This document shows, one piece after another, positions 1-8,278 of a stretch of 64,000 bases of DNA; position 1 is the first letter of the stretch, and the number at the start of each line of letters is the position of its first letter. A program made the position numbers and the translations under genes. Origin of the DNA: Pseudomonas lurida (GTDB lineage Bacteria; Pseudomonadota; Gammaproteobacteria; Pseudomonadales; Pseudomonadaceae); the NCBI RefSeq assembly GCF_002563895.1, contig NZ_PDJB01000001.1, positions 3,827,501 through 3,891,500 of the forward strand. Direction: 5' to 3'. The notes beneath the pieces were generated by a model. It made no database searches and was not told the DNA's origin. It was given only the letters and a program-made list of their open reading frames with translations.

Positions 1-1
1 T

Positions 2-58
2 CTGCGCGGCCTGGAAAAACCGTCGGACCACGCGCCGATCTGGCTCGAACTGAGCTGA
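2..58 (+). CDS. xthA: Exodeoxyribonuclease III, C-terminal end (partial)
   Basis: Only the last 18 codons are inside the window. They read ...EKPSDHAPIWLELS followed by TGA. The SDH tripeptide carries the catalytic Asp-His of the exonuclease III/APE1 family, which cleaves DNA at abasic sites and degrades 3' ends in base excision repair. The C-terminus right after this motif matches XthA-type proteins. The rest of the gene lies to the left, so start and regulation cannot be judged. A related family member cannot be excluded from so short a piece. Confidence 0.75.
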   Translation: MRGLEKPSDHAPIWLELS

Positions 59-91
59 AAACACCCTCCTTTGTGGGAGCGATAGCCACAG

Positions 92-115
92 GTTGCTACA
101 GAACGCTGTAGCAAC
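92..115. terminator. Hairpin downstream of xthA
   Basis: A 10-bp perfect inverted repeat (GTTGCTACAG, loop AACG, CTGTAGCAAC) lies 33 bp after the xthA stop. No T-tract follows on either strand, so it is either a weak terminator, an mRNA-stabilising hairpin, or part of the repeat family in this spacer. Confidence 0.35.
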
Positions 116-146
116 CCCGGTAACCACGATGCGAAGCGAGCCGCTT

Positions 147-415
147 TTGATCTTGATCTTGATCGTGCTTTTGATCTCAGGCGCCCCATCAAACACGCTG
201 GCCGGAATTCGACAGGGATTTGGGGGGTAAACCGGCAGGGATGCCGGTTTAGCCGCCCCGCGCCATGGAGGGCGCGTGGCGGCGGCCCCCCAAATCACTG
301 TCGGATTACGGGCACACCGAGCGTGAGCGAGGTGCCGAGTGTTGGGGCAAGAGCCTTTTGGTTACTTTGGGGCTCTTTTCCAAAGTGACCCGCCGTCAGG
401 GCGGAACCCATAGCA
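147..415. repeat. Dispersed intergenic repeat with nested hairpins
   Basis: The 59-726 spacer has no convincing gene. It starts with a low-complexity run of TTGATCTTGATC-like units (about 147-180). A 10-bp hairpin follows (228-237 with 242-251, TAAACCGGCA arms), then a GC-rich stretch, and a second hairpin around 357-390 (GGTTACTTTGG with CCAAAGTGACC). I recall this arrangement as a recurring intergenic element in P. fluorescens-type genomes; that is recognition from memory. An 88-codon reading frame through it (265-531) is judged spurious. Confidence 0.5.
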
Positions 416-466
416 GCCGTGACCTAAATAACGGATATGTACCCGGTCTGATCCGACATCCAGGCC

Positions 467-657
467 GGCTGTCAGGCCGCCTTCGCGGGCAAGCCCGCTC
501 CCACATTTTTGGATCGTGGGGTGACAGTTAGATTGCCGTCGGCTGTCAGACCGCTTTCGCGAGCAAGCCCACTCCCACATTTTTGGATCGCGGGGTGACA
601 GGGAGATAGTGGTTGGCTGTCGGCCCGGCTTCGCGGACAAGCCCGCTCCTACCGTCG
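467..657. repeat. 74-bp tandem array of REP-containing units (2.6 copies)
   Basis: Three units begin with GGCTGTC at 467, 541 and 615, exactly 74 bp apart. Each contains a REP core (TTCGCGGGCAAGCCCGCTCC or a variant) in the same orientation. The first two continue with CCACATTTTTGGATCG and GGGGTGACAG; the third breaks off after the core. REP elements of this kind are short palindromic sequences usually found between genes in Pseudomonas. Confidence 0.8.
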
Positions 658-726
658 AGCGTCATATTGTTGAAACCTGCCTGACTTATTCTCGTCGCAC
701 TCCCTTTGGCTTGAGAAGGTGCCAGC

Positions 727-2058
727 ATGAAGCTGCGCGTTCTGTTCCTGCTGACCCTGTTACCCCTCGTTTCCATGGCTGCTCCCCTCCCCGTTCCCGA
801 TCAAGGCCCTGCGTTACGCATCCAGGGTTCCAACACCATTGGCGCGGCGCTGGGTCCGGCGTTGGTCAAGGGGTTGATGGAACACCAGGGCTTGCAGGGC
901 GTGCACATAGAACCCGCCGAAGGGCCCAATGAACAGCGCGTGATTGGCAAGACGCGCCAGGGCAAGGCCGTGACCATCGAGGTCGCGGCCCATGGTTCCA
1001 GCACCGGGTTCACGGCGCTGAAGAAAGCCACCGCCGACCTGGCGGCATCGTCTCGTCCGATCAAGGACAGCGAGTTGGTCGACCTCGAACCCCTCGGCGA
1101 CCTCAAGAGCCCCGAAGCAGAGCAAGTGATCGCCATCGACGGCCTGGCGATCATCCTCAACCCGCAAAACCCGTTGAATAGCCTGAATACCGAGCAACTG
1201 GCGCAGGTCTTCAATGGTGAAGCCAGTACCTGGGAGGCCGTGGGCGGCGTCGGCGGGCCGATTCATGTGTATGCACGTGATGACCAATCCGGCACCTACG
1301 ACACCTTCAAGGACCTGGTGCTGCGCCTGCGTGGCAAACCACTGGCACCTTCTGCCAAGCGCTTCGAGTCCAGCGAGCAACTGTCCGACGCGGTCAGCCA
1401 GGATCCCCAGGGTATCGGCTTTATCGGCCTGCCCTACGTGCGCCAGGCCAAGGCAGTGGCGATTGTGGACGGCGACTCACAACCGATGTTGCCACTGAAC
1501 AGCCTGATTGCCACCGAGGATTACCCACTGTCCCGTCGGTTGTTTTTCTACCTGCCGCCGTCGGGCCATAACCCGTGGGCCAAGGCGCTGGTGGACTTTA
1601 CACAGAGCAGCAAGGGCCAGGCGATCGTCGCGGCCAGCGGGTTTATCGCTCAGCAGGTGCAGGCGATGGATGTCGAGCCTCGCGCCTCGATGCCCGAGGA
1701 CTATCAAGCGATCGCGCGTGAAGCGAAGCGCTTGACGGTGAACTTTCGTTTCGAGGAAGGCAGCGCCAGCCTGGATAACAAGGCTCGCCAGGACCTGCAA
1801 CGGGTGGTGGCCTATATAAGAAGCCACGCCAAACTCGACAAACAGGTCACGCTCGTGGGGTTCGGCGACGCGAAGAATGACCCGCAGCGAGCGGCGTTGC
1901 TGTCGAAGCTTCGGGCGATGGCGGTGCGCCGGGAGTTGGTCAAGAGCGGCGTGGTGCTAAGGGAGATTCACGGGTTTGGCGCACAGATGCCGGTCGCGGC
2001 GAATACGGCAGATGAAGGCAGGATCAAGAATCGGCGGGTGGAGGTGTGGGTGTACTGA
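727..2058 (+). CDS. PstS-like substrate-binding protein fused to an OmpA C-terminal domain
   Basis: 443 aa. Residues 1-18 form a Sec signal peptide (MKLRVLFLLTLLPLVSMA). Residues of about 25-310 resemble the phosphate-binding PstS/PBP-like fold; the RIQGSNTIGAAL segment matches the family's ligand-loop signature, and a typical GTYDTFKDLVL segment follows. About residues 335-443 form an OmpA-type peptidoglycan-binding domain (NFRFEEGSASLD at its start, NRRVEVWVY at its end). The product is therefore a periplasmic protein that may bind phosphate or a similar anion and be tethered to peptidoglycan. It stands alone, without ABC permease genes, which argues against a simple uptake role. The start ATG has an AAGGTGCCAGC leader. 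Confidence 0.75.
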   Translation: MKLRVLFLLTLLPLVSMAAPLPVPDQGPALRIQGSNTIGAALGPALVKGLMEHQGLQGVHIEPAEGPNEQRVIGKTRQGKAVTIEVAAHGSSTGFTALKKATADLAASSRPIKDSELVDLEPLGDLKSPEAEQVIAIDGLAIILNPQNPLNSLNTEQLAQVFNGEASTWEAVGGVGGPIHVYARDDQSGTYDTFKDLVLRLRGKPLAPSAKRFESSEQLSDAVSQDPQGIGFIGLPYVRQAKAVAIVDGDSQPMLPLNSLIATEDYPLSRRLFFYLPPSGHNPWAKALVDFTQSSKGQAIVAASGFIAQQVQAMDVEPRASMPEDYQAIAREAKRLTVNFRFEEGSASLDNKARQDLQRVVAYIRSHAKLDKQVTLVGFGDAKNDPQRAALLSKLRAMAVRRELVKSGVVLREIHGFGAQMPVAANTADEGRIKNRRVEVWVY

Positions 2059-2090
2059 TCCGGGGGTTGCGGGGTGTCTGGGCCGGCCTC

Positions 2091-2168
2091 TTCGCGAGCA
2101 CGCTCCCACAGCCGAGCGCATTCTCATGTTGGAATACGGTCGACTGTGGGAGCGGGCTTGCCCGCGAA
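2091..2168. repeat. Inverted pair of REP elements
   Basis: A left arm TTCGCGAGCACGCTCCCACAG (2091-2111) faces a right arm of complementary type ending CCCGCGAA (2144-2168). The pair lies between the convergent ends of the PstS/OmpA gene and the acyl-CoA dehydrogenase gene, where it could act as a two-way transcript boundary. Confidence 0.75.
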
Positions 2169-2184
2169 TACAGGCAACTCGGTG

Positions 2185-3414
2185 TTACTGCCCGCTGCGC
2201 ATCAGCTCTTTAGGCACGTACTTGCCAATCTCGAACTTGCCGATCGCCGCCCGGTGCACTTCGTCCGGGCCGTCGGCCAGACGCAGGGTGCGTTGCATGG
2301 CGTACATGTAGGCCAGCGGGAAGTCATTGGAAACCCCGGCACCGCCATGGATCTGGATCGCACGGTCGATCACCTTCAAGGCCACATTCGGCGCGACCAC
2401 CTTGATCTGGGCGATTTCGCTTTTTGCCACTTTGTTACCCACGGTGTCCATCATATAGGCCGCCTTCAGGGTCAGCAGGCGCGCCATGTCGATCTCCATC
2501 CGTGAGTCGGCGATCTTGTCGATATTGCCGCCCAAACGTGCCAGCGGCTTGCCGAACGCAGTACGACTGACGGAGCGTTTGCACATCAATTCCAAGGCGC
2601 GCTCGGCCATGCCGATGGAACGCATGCAGTGGTGGATACGGCCTGGGCCAAGGCGACCCTGTGCGATTTCGAAACCACGGCCTTCACCGAGCAATACGTT
2701 TTCGTAGGGCACACGCACATTGTCGAACAGCACTTCGGCGTGGCCGTGGGGCGCGTCGTCGTAGCCGAACACTGGCAGCGGGCGCACGATCTTCACGCCG
2801 GGGGCGTCCACCGGCACCAGGATCATCGAGTGCTGCTGGTGGCGCGGCGCATCCGGGTTGCTCAGGCCCATGAAGATCAGGATCTTGCAGCGCGGGTCGC
2901 AGGCACCGGAGGTCCACCATTTCTTGCCGTTGATCACCCACTCGTCACCCTGGCGCTCGGCGCGGGCAGCCATGTTGGTCGCGTCCGAGGACGCCACGTC
3001 CGGCTCGGTCATGGCGAATGCCGAGCGGATCTCGCCGCGCAACAATGGCTCCAACCAGCGTTGCTTCTGTTCTTCGTTGGCGTAGCGCACCAACACTTCC
3101 ATGTTGCCAGTGTCGGGGGCGGAGCAGTTGAACGGTTCCGGCCCCAGCAAGGAGCGACCCATGATTTCCGCCAGGGGTGCATATTCAAGGTTGGTGAGGC
3201 CGGCGCCCAGTTCGGATTCCGGCAGGAACAGGTTCCACAGGCCTTCGGCTTTGGCCTTGGCTTTCAACTCTTCCATGATTGCAGTGGGCTGCCAGCGGTC
3301 GCCTTCGCTGACCTGGCGTTCGAACACCGGCTCGGCCGGGTAAACGTAAGCGTCCATGAACGCAGTGACGCGTTCACGCAGTTCCTGAACCTTGGGCGAA
3401 TAGGCGAAATCCAT
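2185..3414 (-). CDS. Acyl-CoA dehydrogenase family protein
   Basis: 409 aa flavoprotein of the acyl-CoA dehydrogenase superfamily, expected to introduce an alpha-beta double bond into an acyl-CoA and pass electrons to ETF. The helical N-terminal domain starts [16 protein letters not shown]. The middle beta domain has [15 protein letters not shown] and the FAD-contacting KWWTSGACD stretch. The C-terminal helical domain has the QIHGGAGVS signature. The overall pattern is closer to the ACAD10/11-like dehydrogenases than to short-chain enzymes, so the substrate is not clear. It is divergent from a LysR gene 151 bp away, the likely regulator. It borders the liu genes but has no LiuR-type palindrome upstream. 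The stop is followed by an inverted REP pair. Confidence 0.85.
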   Translation of the reverse strand: MDFAYSPKVQELRERVTAFMDAYVYPAEPVFERQVSEGDRWQPTAIMEELKAKAKAEGLWNLFLPESELGAGLTNLEYAPLAEIMGRSLLGPEPFNCSAPDTGNMEVLVRYANEEQKQRWLEPLLRGEIRSAFAMTEPDVASSDATNMAARAERQGDEWVINGKKWWTSGACDPRCKILIFMGLSNPDAPRHQQHSMILVPVDAPGVKIVRPLPVFGYDDAPHGHAEVLFDNVRVPYENVLLGEGRGFEIAQGRLGPGRIHHCMRSIGMAERALELMCKRSVSRTAFGKPLARLGGNIDKIADSRMEIDMARLLTLKAAYMMDTVGNKVAKSEIAQIKVVAPNVALKVIDRAIQIHGGAGVSNDFPLAYMYAMQRTLRLADGPDEVHRAAIGKFEIGKYVPKELMRSGQ

Positions 3415-3565
3415 GAGCAGCTCCCTTCTCTGAGAGGTTGTTTAGGTCATGCAATCGATGCTAGAACAGCGCTGATAATTTACCTAGCCTATTCTCGGCG
3501 TGTATTAACATTCATCACCGATATATGATCGACGTATGGCCACCTAACAATAAGAGCGCAACGAA

Positions 3566-4498
3566 ATGAATCTGAGCAAGGTCGACCTCAACCTGTTTAT
3601 CGTCTTTGACGCGATCTACACCGAAGCCAACCTGACCCGCGCCGGGCAGATTGTCGGCATCACCCAACCGGCGGTGTCCAACGCTCTGGCCCGACTGCGC
3701 GAAACCTTCAACGACCCCCTGTTCGTGCGCACCGCCCAAGGCATGGTGCCCACCCCGATGGCGCAGAACATCATCGGCCCGGTGCGCAATGCGCTGTCGT
3801 TGCTGCGGGTGTCGGTACAGGAAAGCCGCATCTTCAACCCGCAACAGGCGGCCAAGACCTACCGCATCAGCATGACCGACCTCACCGAGGCCGTGATCCT
3901 GCCGCTGCTGTTCCAGCGCCTGCGCCGCCTGGCACCCACTGTGGTGATCGAGAGTTTCCTGTCCAAACGCCGCGAGACCACCAAGGAGCTGGCTGCCGGG
4001 CGCCTGGATTTTGCCGTGGACGCGCCGCTGAACACCGACCCGCAGGTGCGCCACGTCAAGCTGATGGAAGACCGCTACGTGTGCGCCATGCGCAAGGGCC
4101 ACCCCATGGCCGGCAAGGACAAGCTCACCCTGGACGACTACCTGTCGCTGACCCATATCCATATCTCCAGCCGCCGCAATGGTCTGGGCCACGTTGACCT
4201 GGCCCTCGGCAAGATGGGCATCCAGCGCAAGATCGCCCTGCGCTCCCAGCATTACCTGATGGCGTCGCAAGTGTTGCAGCAAACCGACATGGTCATGACC
4301 GTACCCGAGCGCTTCGCCCGTCGCCACGAACTGCACTGGTTCAACCTGCCGGTCAACGATGTGCCGCCGGTTGAAACCCACCTGTACTGGCACGAAAGCA
4401 CCGACCAGGACCCGGCCAACCGCTGGATGCGCGAGCAGATGATTGAGTTGTGCCAGCAGGTGACGGCCCACGAGAAGAAGTTGGATGGCAAGCAGTGA
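3566..4498 (+). CDS. LysR-family transcriptional regulator
   Basis: 310 aa. The N-terminal winged HTH (about residues 5-65, with LTRAGQIVGITQPAVSNALARLR) is of the NodD/SyrM-like LysR type. The effector-binding domain follows from about residue 90. It is transcribed away from the acyl-CoA dehydrogenase gene, the classic arrangement for a LysR regulator and its target, so control of that gene is likely. The ATG at 3566 sits in the context AACGAAATG without a strong Shine-Dalgarno sequence. Effector unknown. Confidence 0.85.
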   Translation: MNLSKVDLNLFIVFDAIYTEANLTRAGQIVGITQPAVSNALARLRETFNDPLFVRTAQGMVPTPMAQNIIGPVRNALSLLRVSVQESRIFNPQQAAKTYRISMTDLTEAVILPLLFQRLRRLAPTVVIESFLSKRRETTKELAAGRLDFAVDAPLNTDPQVRHVKLMEDRYVCAMRKGHPMAGKDKLTLDDYLSLTHIHISSRRNGLGHVDLALGKMGIQRKIALRSQHYLMASQVLQQTDMVMTVPERFARRHELHWFNLPVNDVPPVETHLYWHESTDQDPANRWMREQMIELCQQVTAHEKKLDGKQ

Positions 4499-4508
4499 GC
4501 GCGCGCCC

Positions 4509-4524
4509 TTGACGTTTACGTCAA
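4509..4524. promoter_or_regulatory. Probable LiuR operator upstream of liuR-liuE
   Basis: TTGACGTTTACGTCAA has 7-bp perfect arms around a TT centre. Its first half overlaps a possible -35 (TTGACG), so binding would block the promoter and give autoregulation. It closely resembles the two sites in front of liuA (8158-8173 and 8201-8216). Confidence 0.75.
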
Positions 4525-4565
4525 CCTGCCATTAGCTTAACGCCAAGACCTTCTTGAGCGCCCCC

Positions 4566-4958
4566 ATGAGCACGACCTACAGCATCTCCGACCTCGCCCG
4601 CGAGCTCGACATCACCACCCGCGCCATTCGATTTTATGAAGAGCAAGGCCTGCTGGCCCCGGAGCGCCGGGGCCAGGAGCGCATCTACTCGGCGCGCGAC
4701 AAGGTCAGCCTCAAGCTGATCCTGCGCGGCAAGCGCATCGGGTTTTCCCTGGCCGAATGCCGCGAGCTGATCGAACTCTACGACCCAAGCAGTGGTAACC
4801 ACGTCCAACTCAACAGCATGCTGGCAAAAATCGCCGAGCGCCGTGAGCAGTTGGAACAGCAACTGCTGGATATCGAACAAATGAAGCTGGAACTGGACAC
4901 CGCCGAAGAGCGCTGCACCCAGGCCCTGGCCCATACCATGCGCCAGGCTGGCCACTGA
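4566..4958 (+). CDS. liuR: MerR-family regulator of leucine/isovalerate catabolism
   Basis: 130 aa. The MerR HTH is at the N-terminus (YSISDLARELDITTRAIRFY), followed by the wing (ERRGQERIYSARDKV) and a coiled-coil dimer helix (about residues 75-125, ending LDTAEERC). No metal-binding cysteine pair is seen, consistent with the LiuR branch, which senses a pathway intermediate and represses liu genes. The frame opens at TTG 4554, but ATG 4566 fits the family's N-terminus better. It is followed 16 bp later by liuE, so the two are probably co-transcribed. A palindromic operator lies 42 bp upstream of the chosen start. Confidence 0.88.
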   Translation: MSTTYSISDLARELDITTRAIRFYEEQGLLAPERRGQERIYSARDKVSLKLILRGKRIGFSLAECRELIELYDPSSGNHVQLNSMLAKIAERREQLEQQLLDIEQMKLELDTAEERCTQALAHTMRQAGH

Positions 4959-4974
4959 TCAGAAGGTAACTGCC

Positions 4975-5874
4975 ATGTCCCTCCCCTCACACGTACGGCT
5001 GGTGGAAGTCGGCCCGCGCGACGGCCTGCAGAACGAGGCCCAACCCATCAGCGTGGCGGACAAGGTCCACTTGGTCGACGCGCTCAGCGCTGCCGGCCTG
5101 AGCTATATCGAGGTCGGCAGCTTTGTCTCGCCCAAGTGGGTGCCACAAATGGCCGGTTCGGCGGAGGTTTTCGCGCAGATCCAGCGCAAGCCCGGCGTGA
5201 CCTATGGAGCCCTGGCGCCAAACCTGCGAGGTTTTGAGGACGCATTGGCGGCCGGCGTCAAGGAAGTTGCGGTGTTTGCGGCCGCGTCCGAGGCGTTTTC
5301 CCAGCGCAATATCAACTGTTCCATCAGTGACAGCCTGGCGCGTTTTGCGCCGATCATGGCGGCGGCCAGGCAGCACGGGGTGAACGTGCGTGGCTATGTG
5401 TCGTGCGTGCTGGGTTGCCCGTATGAAGGCGAGATCGCGCCGGAGCAAGTGGCGGCGGTCGCGCGGGAGTTGCATGCCATGGGCTGCTATGAGGTGTCCC
5501 TCGGCGACACCATCGGCACCGGCACGGCAGGCGCCACGCGGCGGCTGTTCGAGGTGGTCGGGGCGCAGGTGCCTCGGGACAGGCTGGCGGGGCACTTCCA
5601 TGACACCTATGGCCAGGCCATCGCCAATATCTACGCCAGCCTGCTGGAAGGGATCACGGTGTTCGACAGCTCTATCGCGGGCCTCGGTGGCTGCCCCTAC
5701 GCCAAGGGCGCCAGCGGTAACGTCGCCACGGAAGATGTGTTGTACCTGCTCAACGGCCTGGGCATCCATACCGGTATCGACCTGCAGGCATTGATTGGCG
5801 CAGGCCAGCAAATCAGCAACGTGTTGGGCCGACCTACCGGCTCACGGGTGGCGAAGGCCCGTAACGCCGGTTGA
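4975..5874 (+). CDS. liuE: Hydroxymethylglutaryl-CoA lyase
   Basis: 299 aa TIM-barrel enzyme of the HMGL/DRE family that cleaves HMG-CoA to acetoacetate and acetyl-CoA, the last step of leucine breakdown (also called mvaB). The GPRDGLQNE motif (about residues 13-21) holds the catalytic Arg-Asp. The metal ligands are in HFHDTYGQA. The GGCPYAKGASGN loop with its active-site Cys is present. The ATG has an AAGGTAACTGCC leader. It sits directly behind liuR rather than at the end of liuABCD; crcY follows downstream. Confidence 0.93.
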   Translation: MSLPSHVRLVEVGPRDGLQNEAQPISVADKVHLVDALSAAGLSYIEVGSFVSPKWVPQMAGSAEVFAQIQRKPGVTYGALAPNLRGFEDALAAGVKEVAVFAAASEAFSQRNINCSISDSLARFAPIMAAARQHGVNVRGYVSCVLGCPYEGEIAPEQVAAVARELHAMGCYEVSLGDTIGTGTAGATRRLFEVVGAQVPRDRLAGHFHDTYGQAIANIYASLLEGITVFDSSIAGLGGCPYAKGASGNVATEDVLYLLNGLGIHTGIDLQALIGAGQQISNVLGRPTGSRVAKARNAG

Positions 5875-5893
5875 GTAGCGTAGCCGTGACAAT

Positions 5894-5925
5894 GTGTTAC
5901 CGCACGCCTACACATCGAGTAACAC
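5894..5925. promoter_or_regulatory. Probable CbrB-binding site upstream of crcY
   Basis: GTGTTAC (5894-5900) and GTAACAC (5919-5925) form a perfect 7-bp interrupted palindrome with an 18-bp spacer. It lies about 80 bp upstream of a sigma-54 promoter. TGTTAC/GTAACA half-sites are the type described for the response regulator CbrB, which activates CrcZ/CrcY-family sRNAs. Confidence 0.65.
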
Positions 5926-6006
5926 GGGAACATATTTTGTCGTATTTGCCGTAGGCCATTTCCTACATAAAATTTATCTTGTTGATTTTACAGGGTTTTT
6001 AAAAGT

Positions 6007-6022
6007 TGGCACGGCTTCTGCT
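6007..6022 (+). promoter_or_regulatory. Sigma-54 promoter of crcY
   Basis: TGGCACG-GCTT-CTGCT matches the RpoN consensus TGGCACG-N4-TTGCW at all but one of its fixed positions. GG (6008-6009) and GC (6020-6021) are separated by exactly 10 bp. The predicted start is near 6033. Confidence 0.85.
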
Positions 6023-6032
6023 ATCTCTATGG

Positions 6033-6402
6033 CATAACAAGAATAAAAAGCGCCAAACCTAATAAAAATAAGACGAAACGACTCTGACATAACAAAAACA
6101 ACACGGCAGAGACGCAGCTAACAGATTTTTTTGGAGAAGATGTGCTTCGCAGGGTACGGCGTGCCGAAACCCGCAACCGGTTAGAGAAAAATAAAACTAC
6201 CTCAGGTAGCTACCCACTGGTTGGATCGATAACGAAGAAGCAGGTCAGCGCTCAAAAAAATACGTTTGCTCTTGACCCCGGATGGGGGTCGCTAAAAACA
6301 GCGGTAAAGGGAAACGGTTGCTAAAAACAACAATAGACCGCCCCTCAATAATAAAAAAAGAGCACGCAACGACAAATTAAAGGGGACCTTCGGGTCCCCT
6401 TT
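6033..6402 (+). ncRNA. crcY: CrcY-type small RNA (Hfq/Crc sequestering)
   Basis: This accounts for the 620-bp gap between liuE and the acyl-CoA synthetase gene. The region is A-rich and carries at least six AANAANAA-type motifs (around 6037, 6060, 6094, 6187, 6324 and 6346), the signature by which CrcZ/CrcY/CrcX RNAs bind Hfq/Crc and relieve carbon catabolite repression. It starts about 12 nt after a near-perfect sigma-54 promoter and ends in a strong terminator, giving about 370 nt, the size known for P. putida CrcY. That RNA also lies beside the HMG-CoA lyase gene (from memory). A 60-codon frame inside it (6142-6324) is not considered a gene. Confidence 0.85.
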
Positions 6403-6406
6403 GTGC
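6379..6406 (+). terminator. Rho-independent terminator of crcY
   Basis: A 10-bp perfect stem (AAAGGGGACC, TTCG tetraloop, GGTCCCCTTT) followed by GTGCTT. The stem is very stable; the T-tract is short. Confidence 0.85.
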
Positions 6407-6495
6407 TTCCCGGGTTTTGACAATTCACCTGACACGCTGCCATTCAATGTGAGCGCTGGCTTGCCTGCGCCCACAAATAGACACCAGGCAGCCAG

Positions 6496-8130
6496 TCACT
6501 CCTGCGTTCGCAGCTCCTCGATGCTGATTTCGCGCATGCGGAATTTCTGGATCTTGCCCGTCACGGTCATCGGAAACTCATCCACGAACTTGAAATGCTT
6601 GGGCGTCTTGAAGTGTGCGATGCGGCCCTTGCACCAGGTTTGCAGCTCAAGCTCATTGGCCACATGGCCTGGATGGAACTTGACCCAGGCGACGATGGCT
6701 TCGCCGTAACGCTCATCCGGAATGCCGATAACCTGCACATCCGCCACCGCCGGATGAGTGAAGAAGAACTCCTCCAGCTCACGCGGATACACGTTCTCGC
6801 CGCCGCGAATGATCATGTCCTTATTGCGCCCGGCGATACATACGTAACCGTGGGCGTCCATGCTCGCCAGGTCGCCGGTGTGCATCCAGCCGGCGTCGTC
6901 GATGGCCTCGCGGGTGGCGTCCGGGTTGTCCCAGTAGCCGAGCATCACGCTGTAGCCACGGGTGCACAACTCACCGATTTCACCGTGCGCAACCGTATTG
7001 CCATCGGCGTCGATGATCTTGTTTTCCAATTGCGGCTGGGTGCGCCCGACGGTGGTCACGCGGCGCTCCAGATCGTCATCCGCCCCGGTTTGCAAGGACA
7101 CCGGGCTGGTTTCAGTCATGCCGTAGGCAATCTGCACCTCGTTCATGTGCATCTCGCTGATCACGCGCCGCATCACCTCGATGGGGCACGTGGCGCCGGC
7201 CATGATGCCGGTGCGCAGGGTGGACAGGTCGAAGTCACCCAGCCGTAGGTGATCGAGCATGGCGATGAACATGGTGGGCACGCCATACAGGCCGGTGGCG
7301 CGTTCTTCGGCGACGGCGGTGAGCGTCAATAGCGGATCGAAGCCGTCATTGGGATAGATCATGGTGGTGCCATGGGTGATGCAGCCCAGGTTGCCCATGA
7401 CCATGCCGAAGCAGTGATACAGCGGCACCGGGATCACCAGGCGGTCTTGCGCGGTCAGGCCCAGGCTTTCGCCGACCATGTAGCCGTTGTTAAGGATGTT
7501 GTGGTGACTGAGGGTGGCGCCCTTCGGAAATCCGGTGGTGCCGGAGGTGTATTGGATGTTGACGGCCTGGTCGAAGTGCAGGTTGGCCTGGCGGGTGTGG
7601 AGTTTGTCGGGCGCAATGCCTGCCCCGAGCGCCGAGAGCTGCGTCCAGGGCAGGAATCCCGGGGGTGGGCTGGGGTCGAGGCTGATCATGCCGCGCAGGT
7701 CGGGGTTCAGTGCCTGCAGCATCCCATGGTAGTCGGAGGTCTTGAACGACCCGGCGCAGACCAGCCATTGGCAGCCGGACTGCTTGAGCACGTACTCCAG
7801 TTCACTGCTGCGATACGCCGGGTTGATATTGACCAGGATCACGCCGAGCTTGGCGCTGGCGATCTGGCTGATGCACCACTCGGCGCAATTGGGTGCCCAG
7901 ATCCCCAGCCGGTCGCCAGCCTGCATGCCCAGGGCAAGAAAGGCACGCGCGTGCAGGTCCACCGTTTCAGCCAGCTGCCGCCAGGTGTAGCGGCGCTGCT
8001 GGTGACGCACCACCAGGGCCTCGCCATCGGGATGGAGTGCGACGGTTCGATCGAAGGCCTGGCCAATGGTCATGGCCAGCAAGGTCTTGTCCTGAGCGCC
8101 ACGGCTGTAGCTCTGATTCGGTTGATCCAT
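6496..8130 (-). CDS. AMP-binding acyl-CoA synthetase (liu-associated)
   Basis: 544 aa member of the ANL adenylate-forming family; activates a carboxylic acid with ATP and CoA. The P-loop-like motif is [12 protein letters not shown]. The A5-type motif is GMTETSP. The hinge and catalytic Lys region is near [10 protein letters not shown] at the C-terminus. Position between liuE and liuABCD and a shared operator region suggest it activates isovalerate or another branched short-chain acid entering the leucine pathway. The frame stays open 50 codons further upstream, but ATG 8130 has an AGGGGT Shine-Dalgarno sequence at good spacing and the extension would cover the operators. It ends 94 bp from the crcY terminator, convergent with that RNA. 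Confidence 0.88.
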   Translation of the reverse strand: MDQPNQSYSRGAQDKTLLAMTIGQAFDRTVALHPDGEALVVRHQQRRYTWRQLAETVDLHARAFLALGMQAGDRLGIWAPNCAEWCISQIASAKLGVILVNINPAYRSSELEYVLKQSGCQWLVCAGSFKTSDYHGMLQALNPDLRGMISLDPSPPPGFLPWTQLSALGAGIAPDKLHTRQANLHFDQAVNIQYTSGTTGFPKGATLSHHNILNNGYMVGESLGLTAQDRLVIPVPLYHCFGMVMGNLGCITHGTTMIYPNDGFDPLLTLTAVAEERATGLYGVPTMFIAMLDHLRLGDFDLSTLRTGIMAGATCPIEVMRRVISEMHMNEVQIAYGMTETSPVSLQTGADDDLERRVTTVGRTQPQLENKIIDADGNTVAHGEIGELCTRGYSVMLGYWDNPDATREAIDDAGWMHTGDLASMDAHGYVCIAGRNKDMIIRGGENVYPRELEEFFFTHPAVADVQVIGIPDERYGEAIVAWVKFHPGHVANELELQTWCKGRIAHFKTPKHFKFVDEFPMTVTGKIQKFRMREISIEELRTQE

Positions 8131-8157
8131 AACGACCCCTGTTGTCTTTTTTGTAGG

Positions 8158-8173
8158 TTGACGTAAACGTAAA
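8158..8173. promoter_or_regulatory. Probable LiuR operator, synthetase side
   Basis: TTGACGTAAACGTAAA, a near palindrome of the same type as 4509-4524. It lies 28 bp from the synthetase start in the 148-bp divergent region. Confidence 0.7.
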
Positions 8174-8179
8174 CTACGA

Positions 8180-8208
8180 TTGACAGCGCCGTAACGCAAG
8201 TTTACGTT
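8180..8208 (+). promoter_or_regulatory. Possible liuA promoter
   Basis: TTGACA (8180-8185), a 17-bp spacer and TACGTT (8203-8208). The -10 is poor but lies inside the operator at 8201-8216, so repressor binding would occlude it. Confidence 0.45.
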
Positions 8209-8216
8209 AACGTAAA
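8201..8216. promoter_or_regulatory. Probable LiuR operator, liuA side
   Basis: TTTACGTTAACGTAAA is a perfect 16-bp palindrome, the best of the three sites in this window. Confidence 0.8.
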
Positions 8217-8278
8217 GGTGAGCGCCCTCCCCTGGCGCCCTCCACACAACAACAAAGCTCACATTAAGGTGCCTGTCC

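Noticed and set aside
265..531. 88-codon frame on the plus strand
   Set aside because: It runs through the dispersed repeat and a REP unit, has no ribosome site, and its peptide simply reflects repeat sequence.
6142..6324. 60-codon frame between liuE and the synthetase gene
   Set aside because: Lies wholly inside crcY between its promoter and terminator; codon use is dominated by the A-rich Hfq motifs.
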